This document shows, piece after piece, positions 1-7,706 of a stretch of DNA of 64,000 nucleotides (positions within the stretch are counted from its first letter, which is position 1; each line of letters begins with the position of its first letter). The DNA comes from Streptomyces griseorubiginosus (GTDB lineage: Bacteria > Actinomycetota > Actinomycetes > Streptomycetales > Streptomycetaceae): assembly GCF_001514195.1 (NCBI RefSeq), contig NZ_KQ948750.1, positions 1-64,000 on the forward strand. Direction: 5' to 3'. The position numbers and the translations under genes were made by a program. The notes under the pieces were generated by a model. It searched no databases. It saw only the letters and a list, made by a program, of their open reading frames with translations, and was not told the DNA's origin.

Positions 1-106
1 CGACCGGACCGTGTTATGCGCGCAACGAGAGGACGAACTGGTGGGCATTTTAGCGCGAGACAGAACACTGGCCGCGATGCGCTGTTGGCCTCGTTGGGCA
101 GCGGGT

Positions 107-943
107 TCACAGGCACGGGGCCGAGCCCGACCGAATCACAGAGTTGCGGAGTTCGCCGACGCCTCTGATCTCACTGATCACCTGTATGGTCGGCCGCGGG
201 GGCACCTCGCGTTCATGGCCGGTGCCCGTTTCGTTCGGCGTTCCGGTCGTGATCAGGTCCCCGGGCAGAAGGGTGACGACTCTACTGACGTGCGCGATGA
301 CGGTGGCGACGTCGAAATGCAGTTCCGAGGTGCTCGCCTTCTGCCGGACGCGCCCGTCGACGAAGCAGTTCATCGTCAGACCGCGGCCGCCGATCGGCAC
401 ATCGTCGGTCGTGACCAGGGCAGGCCCCACCGCGGTGGCGACGGCAGTCGGCGCGGTGCCCTGCGGGCCGTTCCGCACGACGACGTCATTGACCACGGTG
501 TAGCCCGCGACATGGCCCAGGGCTGTCCGGGCCGTCACCTCCCGGGCCCTTCGCCCGATCACCACACCGAGTTCCACACCCCAGGTCACGTCCTGCCCCT
601 CGGTCGGCACACGGACGTCATCGTCGGCACCTACGACAACATGGCCGCCGCTCCGCACGGAGAACTCCGGTACGGCCGGGACGGGGCATCCCAACTCTCT
701 TATTCGAAGCGGATAGTTGGGGTCAACGGCAATCACCTTGCCGGGGCGGACGATCAGCGGTGCGTGGGAGATGTCGTCCAGCCTGAGGCGCTCACCGGTG
801 TCCGCGCCGGCTCGTTCCCACCAGTCGTCGCCGGACGAGATCAGCGCCCCGACATCCGGGTACGGCAGCAGCACACAGTGCTTCTTCTGCAGCCGCGCGG
901 CGGCCGTACGGTGCTGTCCCAGGCGCACGGTGCTGAGCTTCAC
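107..943 (-). CDS. Fumarylacetoacetate hydrolase (FAH) family protein
   Basis: A 278-residue protein with the FAH/2-hydroxyhepta-diene-dioate isomerase fold. The C-terminal two thirds carries family landmarks: VELGVVIGRRA, then HVAGYTVVNDV, then a late LLPGDLITTGTP segment. Known relatives cleave C-C bonds or decarboxylate and isomerise diketo acids using a divalent metal held by an E-x-E pair and a later Asp. Here the usual WEVEL reads WGVEL, so the first metal Glu is Gly, and the lid/lysine region near residue 90 is also divergent. Activity may therefore be altered. The start is GTG at 943, overlapping the stop of the upstream sensor kinase (GTGA), so it is probably translated as the last gene of the regulator-kinase operon. 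The substrate cannot be inferred. Confidence 0.85.
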   Translation of the reverse strand: MKLSTVRLGQHRTAAARLQKKHCVLLPYPDVGALISSGDDWWERAGADTGERLRLDDISHAPLIVRPGKVIAVDPNYPLRIRELGCPVPAVPEFSVRSGGHVVVGADDDVRVPTEGQDVTWGVELGVVIGRRAREVTARTALGHVAGYTVVNDVVVRNGPQGTAPTAVATAVGPALVTTDDVPIGGRGLTMNCFVDGRVRQKASTSELHFDVATVIAHVSRVVTLLPGDLITTGTPNETGTGHEREVPPRPTIQVISEIRGVGELRNSVIRSGSAPCL

Positions 944-2589
944 CGGTGGAACTCCTTCGGTAGTGCTGCGAACCTGTCGGGAAAAGGTCCTCCGCCGATG
1001 ACGCCAGCGGGGACGGACAGCGGCGCAGGAGCCCGTTCTTCGAGGTGCTCCGCGGACCCCGTGGCGGGTCGGTACGGCAGGAGCAGGCGGAAAGTGCAGC
1101 CGTTCCCCGGCCGGATGTCCAGTTCCAGACGGCCGCCATTGGCCTCCGCGGCGCCGGCAGCGATCGCCAGTCCCAATCCCGATCCCGTCGCGGCCTGTTG
1201 GGCGGAAGGGGCGCGATAGAAACGCTCGAACACGCGCCGAGCGTCCGACGCGGCGAGGCCAGTACCGTCGTCGGCGACCTCGACGACACAGACACGCGTC
1301 CCGGGGATGAAGGGAGGGTTGCCACTGGCGCGGCCCTCCCCGTCCGTCCCCTGACCGCCCGGACGTACCCGGAAGGTGCCCACACGCACCCGGACATGCG
1401 TCCCGGGCGGGGTGTGGACGCAGGCGTTGGTGAGCAGGTTGAACAGGATCTGCGTCAGCTGAAGCGGGTCGCCGAGGGCGTCGACGACATCGAGCTCGGC
1501 TTCATGAGGATCGCCCTGCATGTCGGAGAGGGCGCCCAGGCCGATGCTGTGGTCGGGGTACTGCACAGCGACGGCGGCGATACTGTCCGCGGCCAGGGAC
1601 AGCAGGTCGACCGGCTGCCACCGTGTCACGGGTACATCACCCACCTTGGCCAGCTGGGACAGACTCTCGACGAGGCGACTCATCCGCTCCGCGTTCCGCA
1701 CGATCAGCTGCTGTGCCTCATGACGTCGTTCCGGGCTCATGTCCGTTTCCTGTACGAGGAGTTCGGCGAAGCCCTGCAAGGAGGTCAGAGGTGTGCGCAG
1801 TTCGTGACCGGCGTCCGCCAGGAAGTGGCGCAGTCGCTGTTCGGACGCCTCCGCGCGGTGCAGCGCGGTGCGCAACCGGTCGAGCATGGTGTTCAGAGCC
1901 CGGCTGAGGTGGCCGACCTCGGTGACCCCGTGCCGGTCCGGGACACACAGCTCCAACTCGCCGTCGGCGATGCGCCGGGCCGTGCGCTCGACCCCGGCCA
2001 GCGGCCGCAGCCCCATGCGCACGACGAGGCTGCCGAAGAGTATGACACCCACGGCGACGGCGACCCCCACGGCGAGGCTGAACCACAACATCCTGACCGT
2101 GGCCGCATCCACCTCTTCGAGAGGCAGCGCCACCACCACCCTGGTGCCGTCGGGCCACGACCGGGCAATCACCCGCCAGTCACTGCCACCGTCGACGGCG
2201 GCGAACGTGGCGGGCCGGCCGTCGCGCAGACCGAGTGCCGACTCCGACGAGGGCAGCCGCGGCCCGGCACCGCCGTCGCCACCGCCCAGCGATCCGGCCA
2301 TCCGGTGTCCAGCGCTGTCGTAGAAGTACACCCGGTAGTCCGAGGGCAGGGCGTCGTGGTCCGTGCCGGCCGTCCCCTGCGCCGTCCGGCCGTCGGCGAC
2401 GTCCCGGTCCAGCTCGGCCACCGGCTGGAAACGGCTGAGCCGTCCGTCGACCTGGTCCGTGAGCCAGGTGTGCAGCACGACGAGCCCCGTCGCCTGGCAG
2501 AGCAGCACCGCCGAGGTGGCCAGCAAAGTGGCGCCGAGGACCAACCGGGCCCGCAAGGAGCGCGGTTGCAGTCTCCTGAGCCGAAACAT
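940..2589 (-). CDS. Two-component sensor histidine kinase (HAMP/HisKA/HATPase)
   Basis: A roughly 549-residue membrane kinase. A first transmembrane helix lies at about residues 15-40, followed by an extracytoplasmic sensor loop of about 120 residues and a second helix near 170-195. Then come HAMP, the HisKA phospho-acceptor box AGHELRTPLTSLQG, an N box (LFNLLTNAC) and G boxes (DDGTGL, GSGLGLAI). The start is taken as ATG at 2589, which overlaps the response-regulator stop (ATGA); a GTG one codon earlier is also possible. It most likely phosphorylates the adjacent OmpR-type regulator. It is paralogous to the kinase at 7707-9242: same architecture and similar H-box and G-box spacing. The signal sensed is unknown. 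Confidence 0.93.
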   Translation of the reverse strand: MFRLRRLQPRSLRARLVLGATLLATSAVLLCQATGLVVLHTWLTDQVDGRLSRFQPVAELDRDVADGRTAQGTAGTDHDALPSDYRVYFYDSAGHRMAGSLGGGDGGAGPRLPSSESALGLRDGRPATFAAVDGGSDWRVIARSWPDGTRVVVALPLEEVDAATVRMLWFSLAVGVAVAVGVILFGSLVVRMGLRPLAGVERTARRIADGELELCVPDRHGVTEVGHLSRALNTMLDRLRTALHRAEASEQRLRHFLADAGHELRTPLTSLQGFAELLVQETDMSPERRHEAQQLIVRNAERMSRLVESLSQLAKVGDVPVTRWQPVDLLSLAADSIAAVAVQYPDHSIGLGALSDMQGDPHEAELDVVDALGDPLQLTQILFNLLTNACVHTPPGTHVRVRVGTFRVRPGGQGTDGEGRASGNPPFIPGTRVCVVEVADDGTGLAASDARRVFERFYRAPSAQQAATGSGLGLAIAAGAAEANGGRLELDIRPGNGCTFRLLLPYRPATGSAEHLEERAPAPLSVPAGVIGGGPFPDRFAALPKEFHR

Positions 2590-3335
2590 CACCGCACCGC
2601 CGCCCCCGGTCCGGGACGGGCGACGCGCAGACAGTAGCCGACACCGCGAATCGTGTGGATGAGCGGCGGTTCGAACCGGTCGATCTTGCGCCGCAGGTTG
2701 CGTACGTAGGTGTCGACGATGCGGGCGTCCCCGGCGAAGTCGTAGTGCCAGACCTCGGACAGGATCTCCCTCTTGCCCACCACCCGTTCCGGCTGCGCCA
2801 GCAGACAGACCAGCAGCCGGAACTCGGTGGGCGACAACTGGATCGGCAGGCCCGCCCGCGACACCTCGTGGCTCTGCTCGTCCACCACCAGATCGGCGTA
2901 CCGCAGGGGCGGGCGTCTGTCCCCGCTCCCGGGCGGCATGTCGCTGCGCCGCAGGATGGCTCGGATGCGCAGCAGTACTTCCTGCACGTGGAAGGGCTTG
3001 GTGACGTAGTCGTCCCCGCCGGAGCTGAGGCCGATGATGCGGTCCTCGACATCCGTACGGGCCGTCAGGAACAGCACGGGGATGTACACACCCTCCGCGC
3101 GCAGGTGCCGGGTGACCGCGAAACCGTCGATGTCCGGGAGACCCACGTCCAGCAGGATGAGATCCGGACGGCTCCGGCCCGCCTCGAACATGGCCGTCTG
3201 TCCCGTGTCGGCGGTGTGCACCGCGTATCCCGCTGCGTGCAGGGCGGAGGTGAGCAGGGTCCGGATGCTGGGGTCGTCCTCGACCACGAGCACGTGGTGT
3301 CTGGGCGGCGCGAAAGCCGACGGCACGACGGACAT
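2589..3335 (-). CDS. OmpR/PhoB-family response regulator
   Basis: A 248-residue regulator. The receiver domain (about residues 12-125) has VVEDD, the phospho-acceptor in LILLDVGLPD, the conserved Thr in LFLTART and the Lys in YVTKPF. A C-terminal winged helix (about 150-240) contains LSPTEFRLL and the recognition-helix segment VDTYVRNLRRKID. ATG 3335 was chosen because GAAGGA lies just upstream and it leaves the usual short lead before the receiver; an upstream ATG at 3395 would add 20 unconserved residues. It overlaps the kinase gene and sits about 93 bases after the CotH-like gene, so it may be transcribed with the VTC/DUF4956/CotH genes and control them. Confidence 0.93.
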   Translation of the reverse strand: MSVVPSAFAPPRHHVLVVEDDPSIRTLLTSALHAAGYAVHTADTGQTAMFEAGRSRPDLILLDVGLPDIDGFAVTRHLRAEGVYIPVLFLTARTDVEDRIIGLSSGGDDYVTKPFHVQEVLLRIRAILRRSDMPPGSGDRRPPLRYADLVVDEQSHEVSRAGLPIQLSPTEFRLLVCLLAQPERVVGKREILSEVWHYDFAGDARIVDTYVRNLRRKIDRFEPPLIHTIRGVGYCLRVARPGPGAAVR

Positions 3336-3428
3336 GGAACTTCCTTCGCTGGTGCGGGGGTCGAAGGGCAGCGGACGCCCCGGACGGCGTCCCACAGGGG
3401 AAGGAACTGCCGTCCGGGGCGACGGAGA

Positions 3429-5252
3429 TCAGCCGGTGACCTCCTTGTTCTTGCTCAGCGCCTTGATGCGCTGGGTGACCGTCGTGCGCAGCTTCTCGAC
3501 AGCGGAGTCCAGCTCCTTCCCGTCGGCTCCGGCCTTCTCCGCCTGTTCGGCGATGTCGTTCAGCGCCTTCACAGCGGTCCCGGAGCCGTAGAACTTCTCG
3601 TACAGCTCCTTGTAGGCCTTCTTGTAGACGGGATCGAAGGCGTCCGAGTCCAGGAAGCGTTCCTTCACGGGGTGGCCCATCATGGCGCCGAACCCGCCAC
3701 CGTCACCTTGGCCGTCCTGACCGCCTTGGCCGCCTTGACCGCCTTGGCCGCCTTGGCCGTTCTGGCCGCCTTGGCCGTTCTGGCCGCCTGGCATGCCTGA
3801 CGGAATCCCCTCCGGCATCCCCGACGGCATCCCCGACGGCATCCCGGTGGGCATTCCCGACGGCAGCGCCTCCGGCATCCCGAACGGCGCGCCAGAGGGC
3901 GCATTCTGCGTCCCCTGGCCGGCTGCGCCTTGGCCGCCTTGGTCGCCCTGACCCGCTGCGCCCCCGCCTCCGAAGGCTCCGCCCATGCCCGTGTCGTCGT
4001 CCGGGCCCGACGTCGCGTCGCCGCTGAAGGTGAGGTTGTAGTCCCACCCGAGGACCGAGAACTTCTTGGTGTCCAGGTCGTACCAGAGCAGGTAGTTCTT
4101 GCCCGGTCCGGCCATGTCGTCGAAGTTCATCAACAGGTTCTGCGCCGCGAGGTACGTGGCCAGGGACTCGACGTCCACGTGCTGGTCGAGTTCTTTCTCG
4201 AACTCCTCGTCCGATGCCTTGTTCGCCCACTTGATGAGCTTCATGACGGGCTCCAGGTCCTGGCTGCCGACCTTGTTGAGCTGTTCGAACGAGTCCTCGT
4301 AGTCGGTCGGATCGTCACCCTTGTACTCGAAGCTGCCACCCGCCCGCGCCTTGTACAGGACTCCGTTGCCGTCGCCGATGGATTCGGCGTACTCGGTGTC
4401 CGGGCTCTCGACCATCAACCGGGTGGCGGCCGGACGGTTGTTGACCTTCACCGACGTGAAGGCGTACCGCTCGCTCTTCTGGCCGGTGGTCTCCGTCAGG
4501 TTCAGCGAGAGCGCCTCGTTCACCGGTACCTGGCCGTTGCTGCCGGGGCGCAGCGAGATCTCGCGCTCCCCCTGGTAGGCACGGCCCTCGACGAACTCGT
4601 CGATCTTGATGAGCCAGGGCAGCTCTTCCGGCTTCGTCTCGGAGAGGTTGTACTGCATGATCCCGCCCATGCCACCGGCCATGCCACCGCCGGCGCCACC
4701 ACCTCCGGCTGCTCCGCCGGGACCGCCGCCGTTGTCCTGGCCGCGGTCCCGGCCCCCGGCCCCGTCGTCCTGCGACGGGGCCGGGGCGCCCTGTGCGGCT
4801 CCGCCGGGCCTGGTCCGGCCGCCACCGGGCCCGCCCTGGCTGTTTCCGCGCAGGGACATCAGGGTGGAATTCCCCTTCAGGCGGATCCCGACGTCCTCGA
4901 GATACACGCCGTCAATGGTGAGGTCGGCCTCGATGTACTCCTTGGTGCCGTCCTCCCGGAACTCCTTCATCATCTTGGTGAACTCTGTCTGGTCGTACTC
5001 GAGTTGGACGGAGTGGGCCACGGATGTGTCGTAGAGATCGACCGCGCCCCGCACGTCGTCCGTGATCGCGTCGGCCTCCACCACGGAGGACGAGGTGACA
5101 TACGGCGATATGCGGGCGTCGCCGAAGACGTAGACCATCACCGCCAGCCCCGCGCACAGGGCCGCGGCCGGCTTCCAGTGGTGCCGCAACCGTACGGGGA
5201 CACGGTCCCGCAGCCGCCGTGGCCTGCGTACCGGCGCGCTGCTGCTCATCAC
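3429..5252 (-). CDS. CotH kinase-like family protein, membrane anchored
   Basis: A 607-residue protein. An N-terminal hydrophobic segment (about residues 28-48) follows a basic stretch, giving a type II membrane or secreted topology. The body matches the CotH family: a beta-rich start (IEADLTIDGVYLEDVGIRLKGNST), LPWLIKIDEFVEGRAYQGEREISLRP, and the catalytic-like NYLLWYDLDTKKFSVLGWDYNLTFSG. CotH of Bacillus is an atypical protein kinase of spore coat proteins; actinobacterial members are mostly uncharacterised. Two low-complexity inserts stand out: a Gly-rich block near residues 145-195, and Gly-Met-Pro-Ser and Gly-Gln-Gly repeats around 430-530. The gene follows DUF4956 and VTC genes (GTG/ATG overlap at 5249-5252), an arrangement seen elsewhere in bacteria. 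The phosphorylated target is unknown. Confidence 0.85.
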   Translation of the reverse strand: MMSSSAPVRRPRRLRDRVPVRLRHHWKPAAALCAGLAVMVYVFGDARISPYVTSSSVVEADAITDDVRGAVDLYDTSVAHSVQLEYDQTEFTKMMKEFREDGTKEYIEADLTIDGVYLEDVGIRLKGNSTLMSLRGNSQGGPGGGRTRPGGAAQGAPAPSQDDGAGGRDRGQDNGGGPGGAAGGGGAGGGMAGGMGGIMQYNLSETKPEELPWLIKIDEFVEGRAYQGEREISLRPGSNGQVPVNEALSLNLTETTGQKSERYAFTSVKVNNRPAATRLMVESPDTEYAESIGDGNGVLYKARAGGSFEYKGDDPTDYEDSFEQLNKVGSQDLEPVMKLIKWANKASDEEFEKELDQHVDVESLATYLAAQNLLMNFDDMAGPGKNYLLWYDLDTKKFSVLGWDYNLTFSGDATSGPDDDTGMGGAFGGGGAAGQGDQGGQGAAGQGTQNAPSGAPFGMPEALPSGMPTGMPSGMPSGMPEGIPSGMPGGQNGQGGQNGQGGQGGQGGQGGQDGQGDGGGFGAMMGHPVKERFLDSDAFDPVYKKAYKELYEKFYGSGTAVKALNDIAEQAEKAGADGKELDSAVEKLRTTVTQRIKALSKNKEVTG

Positions 5253-5926
5253 AGGTCGGTCGTGTCGTAACCGGTCAGGACCGTCACCCGCTGGCCCGAA
5301 GTGCGTTCCTGGAGCGCGGTCACCAGGTCGCTGGGTTCGGTGCCCTTCTTCATGCGCACCGTGTAGAACACTTCGGTCAGCGCCCCGCCACGGATGGTCT
5401 CCGTGCTCACCAGCTCGAACTCGGTGGTGTAGCGGATGAGGACGTCGCGTATGTCCGCCGAGTAGTCATCGCCGGCCGGAACCTGGACCTTCACGACCTG
5501 GCGCTGCACGTTCAGCGCGAACCAGTCGAACTTGTACATCACGACGATGACGACGCTGATCACGACCGCGGCGACCGCGGCGAGGGTGTAGAAGCGGGCG
5601 CCGGCGGCCATACCCACGGCCATCGCCAGGAAGATGAAGCCGACGTCTCGGGTTTCCTTGACCGCGTTCCGGAACCGAACCACGGACAGTGCGCCTACGA
5701 GCGAGAAGGCGCGGGCCAGGTTGGATCCCACGACCAGCATGATCAGCGCGACGATCATGCCGACGATGACGAGCGTCTGGACGTAGGACTGGCTGTAGGA
5801 GACGTTGCGGTGCGTGTACCGGTAGACGTAACCGATCATCGTGCTGAGGATGAACGACAGCGCCATGGCCGCGACCACGTCGGTGACGCTGAACGTACCG
5901 CTGAGTTCCTGCAGATCGAAGTTCAC
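5249..5926 (-). CDS. DUF4956 membrane protein
   Basis: A 225-residue protein with four predicted membrane helices in its first 125 residues: AAMALSFILSTMIGYVY, LVIVGMIVALIMLVVGS, VGFIFLAMAVGMAAG and LAAVAAVVISVVIVVM. The conserved DUF4956 signature ARAFSLVGALSVVRFRNAVKETRD lies between helices 2 and 3 and is followed by a cytoplasmic C-terminal domain. The start is GTG at 5926, overlapping the VTC-domain gene stop (GTGA) with AGGAG upstream. The DUF4956 family has no established biochemical role. Its consistent pairing with VTC polyphosphate polymerase and CotH genes suggests a membrane partner for a polyphosphate- or phosphorylation-linked envelope process (inference). Confidence 0.85.
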   Translation of the reverse strand: MNFDLQELSGTFSVTDVVAAMALSFILSTMIGYVYRYTHRNVSYSQSYVQTLVIVGMIVALIMLVVGSNLARAFSLVGALSVVRFRNAVKETRDVGFIFLAMAVGMAAGARFYTLAAVAAVVISVVIVVMYKFDWFALNVQRQVVKVQVPAGDDYSADIRDVLIRYTTEFELVSTETIRGGALTEVFYTVRMKKGTEPSDLVTALQERTSGQRVTVLTGYDTTDL

Positions 5927-6846
5927 TGTGCTCCTGCTTTCAGGGGCGCCTCGGGCGCCGGCCGCTGCTGGGGCAGCGACTGCTCGGTGGGGGCGGGCGG
6001 CGGACAGTCCGCCTCGTTGACGTGGAAGACGGACCGGGGGGCCAGCCCGAACGCCTCGACGGACTGCACGTACTTGGAGACCCGGATCAGGTTGAGGTTC
6101 CGGCGTGCGGCGAGGTCCGTGATCCAGTGCGGGGTGCGCTCGTTGACCTTGATCTCCATCACCGACATATGGGGCGGGATGGTGAACCGGTTCTCGGGTG
6201 TGGCGATGCCGAAGTCGAAGTCCCGGTCGCGGCCGCGGATACGGCGGTCGAAGGTCACCCGCAGTCCGGTGTCCGCGTTCCGGCCGACCAGCGCCTCGCG
6301 CTGATAGCCGGTGATCGCGGTGGGCTGCAGGTTGAGCCGTATGACCAGGTCGAGGACCTCGTGGATGAAGGCCCGCTCCGCAGGCGAGTGCTCCACCAGC
6401 TCCCGCCCGTCGCACAGCTGCCGGGCGACACCGTAGGGAAGGGTGATCCGGCGCTTCTGCGTGACCCGGTTGACGCGTTGCTTGATCTCCACACAGACCG
6501 GCGACTCGTCCGTGACGCCGTCCAGGTCCCCGTAGTGGCGGACACGCAGCTTGCGCCGGAACTTCAGGCCCTCGATCTTCTCCCAGTAGAACCGCAGGTG
6601 CGGGGTGTCGTAGTACAGGCTCCAGACGCCGTAGCCGCCGACCGGGCTGTTCAGATCGCGGTCCATCCGCTCACTCAGTTCGTCGCGGATCTCGGCTGCC
6701 TGCTCGACCGGTACGAGGTACTTCAGCTCGAACCGGTTGAACGCGTGCAGCCTGCTGGCCACATGCAACGGCTGGTCCTGCGCCGGGTCCTGATCCTCCT
6801 CCCGGCCTTTCGACCTCCGCCATGTGGTCACCGGTAGTGCCACCAT
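5923..6846 (-). CDS. VTC-domain polyphosphate polymerase-like protein
   Basis: A 307-residue protein with a VTC/CYTH tunnel fold. Visible family motifs are FNRFELKYLVP (residues about 36-46), SLYYDTPHLRFYWEK, KFRRKLRVRHYG, VCVEIKQRVNRVTQKRR, YQREALVG, LRVTFDRRIRG and MEIKVNERTPHWI. These supply the basic tunnel residues and the acidic metal-binding Glu (VEIK, MEIK). In yeast Vtc4 this domain polymerises polyphosphate from ATP; bacterial stand-alone forms are annotated as polyphosphate polymerase-like. No transmembrane helix is present, so it probably works at the cytoplasmic face with the coupled DUF4956 membrane protein. It is the first gene of the minus-strand series. Confidence 0.87.
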   Translation of the reverse strand: MVALPVTTWRRSKGREEDQDPAQDQPLHVASRLHAFNRFELKYLVPVEQAAEIRDELSERMDRDLNSPVGGYGVWSLYYDTPHLRFYWEKIEGLKFRRKLRVRHYGDLDGVTDESPVCVEIKQRVNRVTQKRRITLPYGVARQLCDGRELVEHSPAERAFIHEVLDLVIRLNLQPTAITGYQREALVGRNADTGLRVTFDRRIRGRDRDFDFGIATPENRFTIPPHMSVMEIKVNERTPHWITDLAARRNLNLIRVSKYVQSVEAFGLAPRSVFHVNEADCPPPAPTEQSLPQQRPAPEAPLKAGAQ

Positions 6847-6999
6847 GCGCCTCCTTCGTCGTACGGCCCTGTCGGGCGACGAAGCAAACGAAACCGGGGT
6901 GATGTGAGAAGCCGCTGAGAATCGTGAGGTAATTCCAGGAGTACTTGAGATGGCCGGAAGGTGAACGGCACGCGTCAGGAGACGGCATATACAACGCGG

Positions 7000-7055
7000 G
7001 TCAGCGGGTCAGCGGGTCAGCGGGTCAGCGGGTCAGCGGGTCAGCGGGTCAGCGC
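7000..7055. repeat. Octanucleotide tandem repeat (GTCAGCGG, about 7 copies)
   Basis: Seven consecutive copies of an 8-bp unit start at 7000, 7008, 7016, 7024, 7032, 7040 and 7048, the last degenerate. They lie about 150 bases upstream of the VTC-domain gene. A unit length that is not a multiple of three and a perfect array suggest slippage and copy-number variation. Confidence 0.97.
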
Positions 7056-7706
7056 ACCCTGCCCCGCGGCTTCGACAGCGGCGGCAGCAGCTCCGGAGCA
7101 GGCAGCGGAGCACCGTCACACGCCTTCGCAGCACAAAACCGCACCCAACGCGTCTGCTCGATCTCCTCCTGGCGCCACCCCATCCAGTTTCAGAACATGG
7201 CGGACCCTGCCCACATCAGTGCCCCCATCCGTACGAGGTCCGGTACATCGGCGCCGTGACCATGACCAAGGTGATGCGGAACGGGCGGCCAGGCCGAAGC
7301 CAAGGCCGTAGTCTTCACCGGCAGGAGTGGGCAATGGGCGCTGTTGCGCTCCCTGGAGCTCCTTGATGCGGTGATCGCCGCCGAATCTACCTGGCCCCTA
7401 CCTGGTTGGCCGGAACCTCGGACAGACGCTGGAGCTGGTCGCGCTGGTCGGCGTCGGCCGCACTCCAGTCGTGGCGCAGACCAGGGCTGAGCAGACCGGC
7501 GGTTACGACGCCTCCCTGTTCTTCCTGCTCGGCAGGGGCATGCTGGGTCTCCTGCCGATCCTCGTGCTGCCGCGCGGCCCGCGCGTCGATCAGGCCACCC
7601 AGGACAAGAGCCCCGGTCACAGGAGCACAACCCAGCGGCGGACCATCGGCACCCGTACCGGCGCGAGCACCGCGCATCACCTCTGATCCGCGTAGGCACC
7701 GACTCA
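7056..7706. other. Intergenic stretch without a recognisable intact gene
   Basis: Between the octamer repeat and the second kinase no frame shows a convincing protein. A plus-strand stretch around 7423-7600 reads as short hydrophobic segments (LELVALVGVG, LFFLLGRGMLGLLPILVL) that could be the relic of a transporter, but no start, domain or conserved motif supports a gene. The minus-strand open frames here look like GC-driven chance frames. Confidence 0.5.

Noticed and set aside
11..2637. Long plus-strand open frames opposite the FAH and kinase genes
   Set aside because: Arg/Gly/Pro/His-rich translations with no motifs; they arise because minus-strand GC-biased genes leave the opposite frame open.
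6998..7060. Possible CRISPR array at the octamer repeat
   Set aside because: Units are 8 bp and contiguous, with no spacers; no cas genes anywhere in the window.
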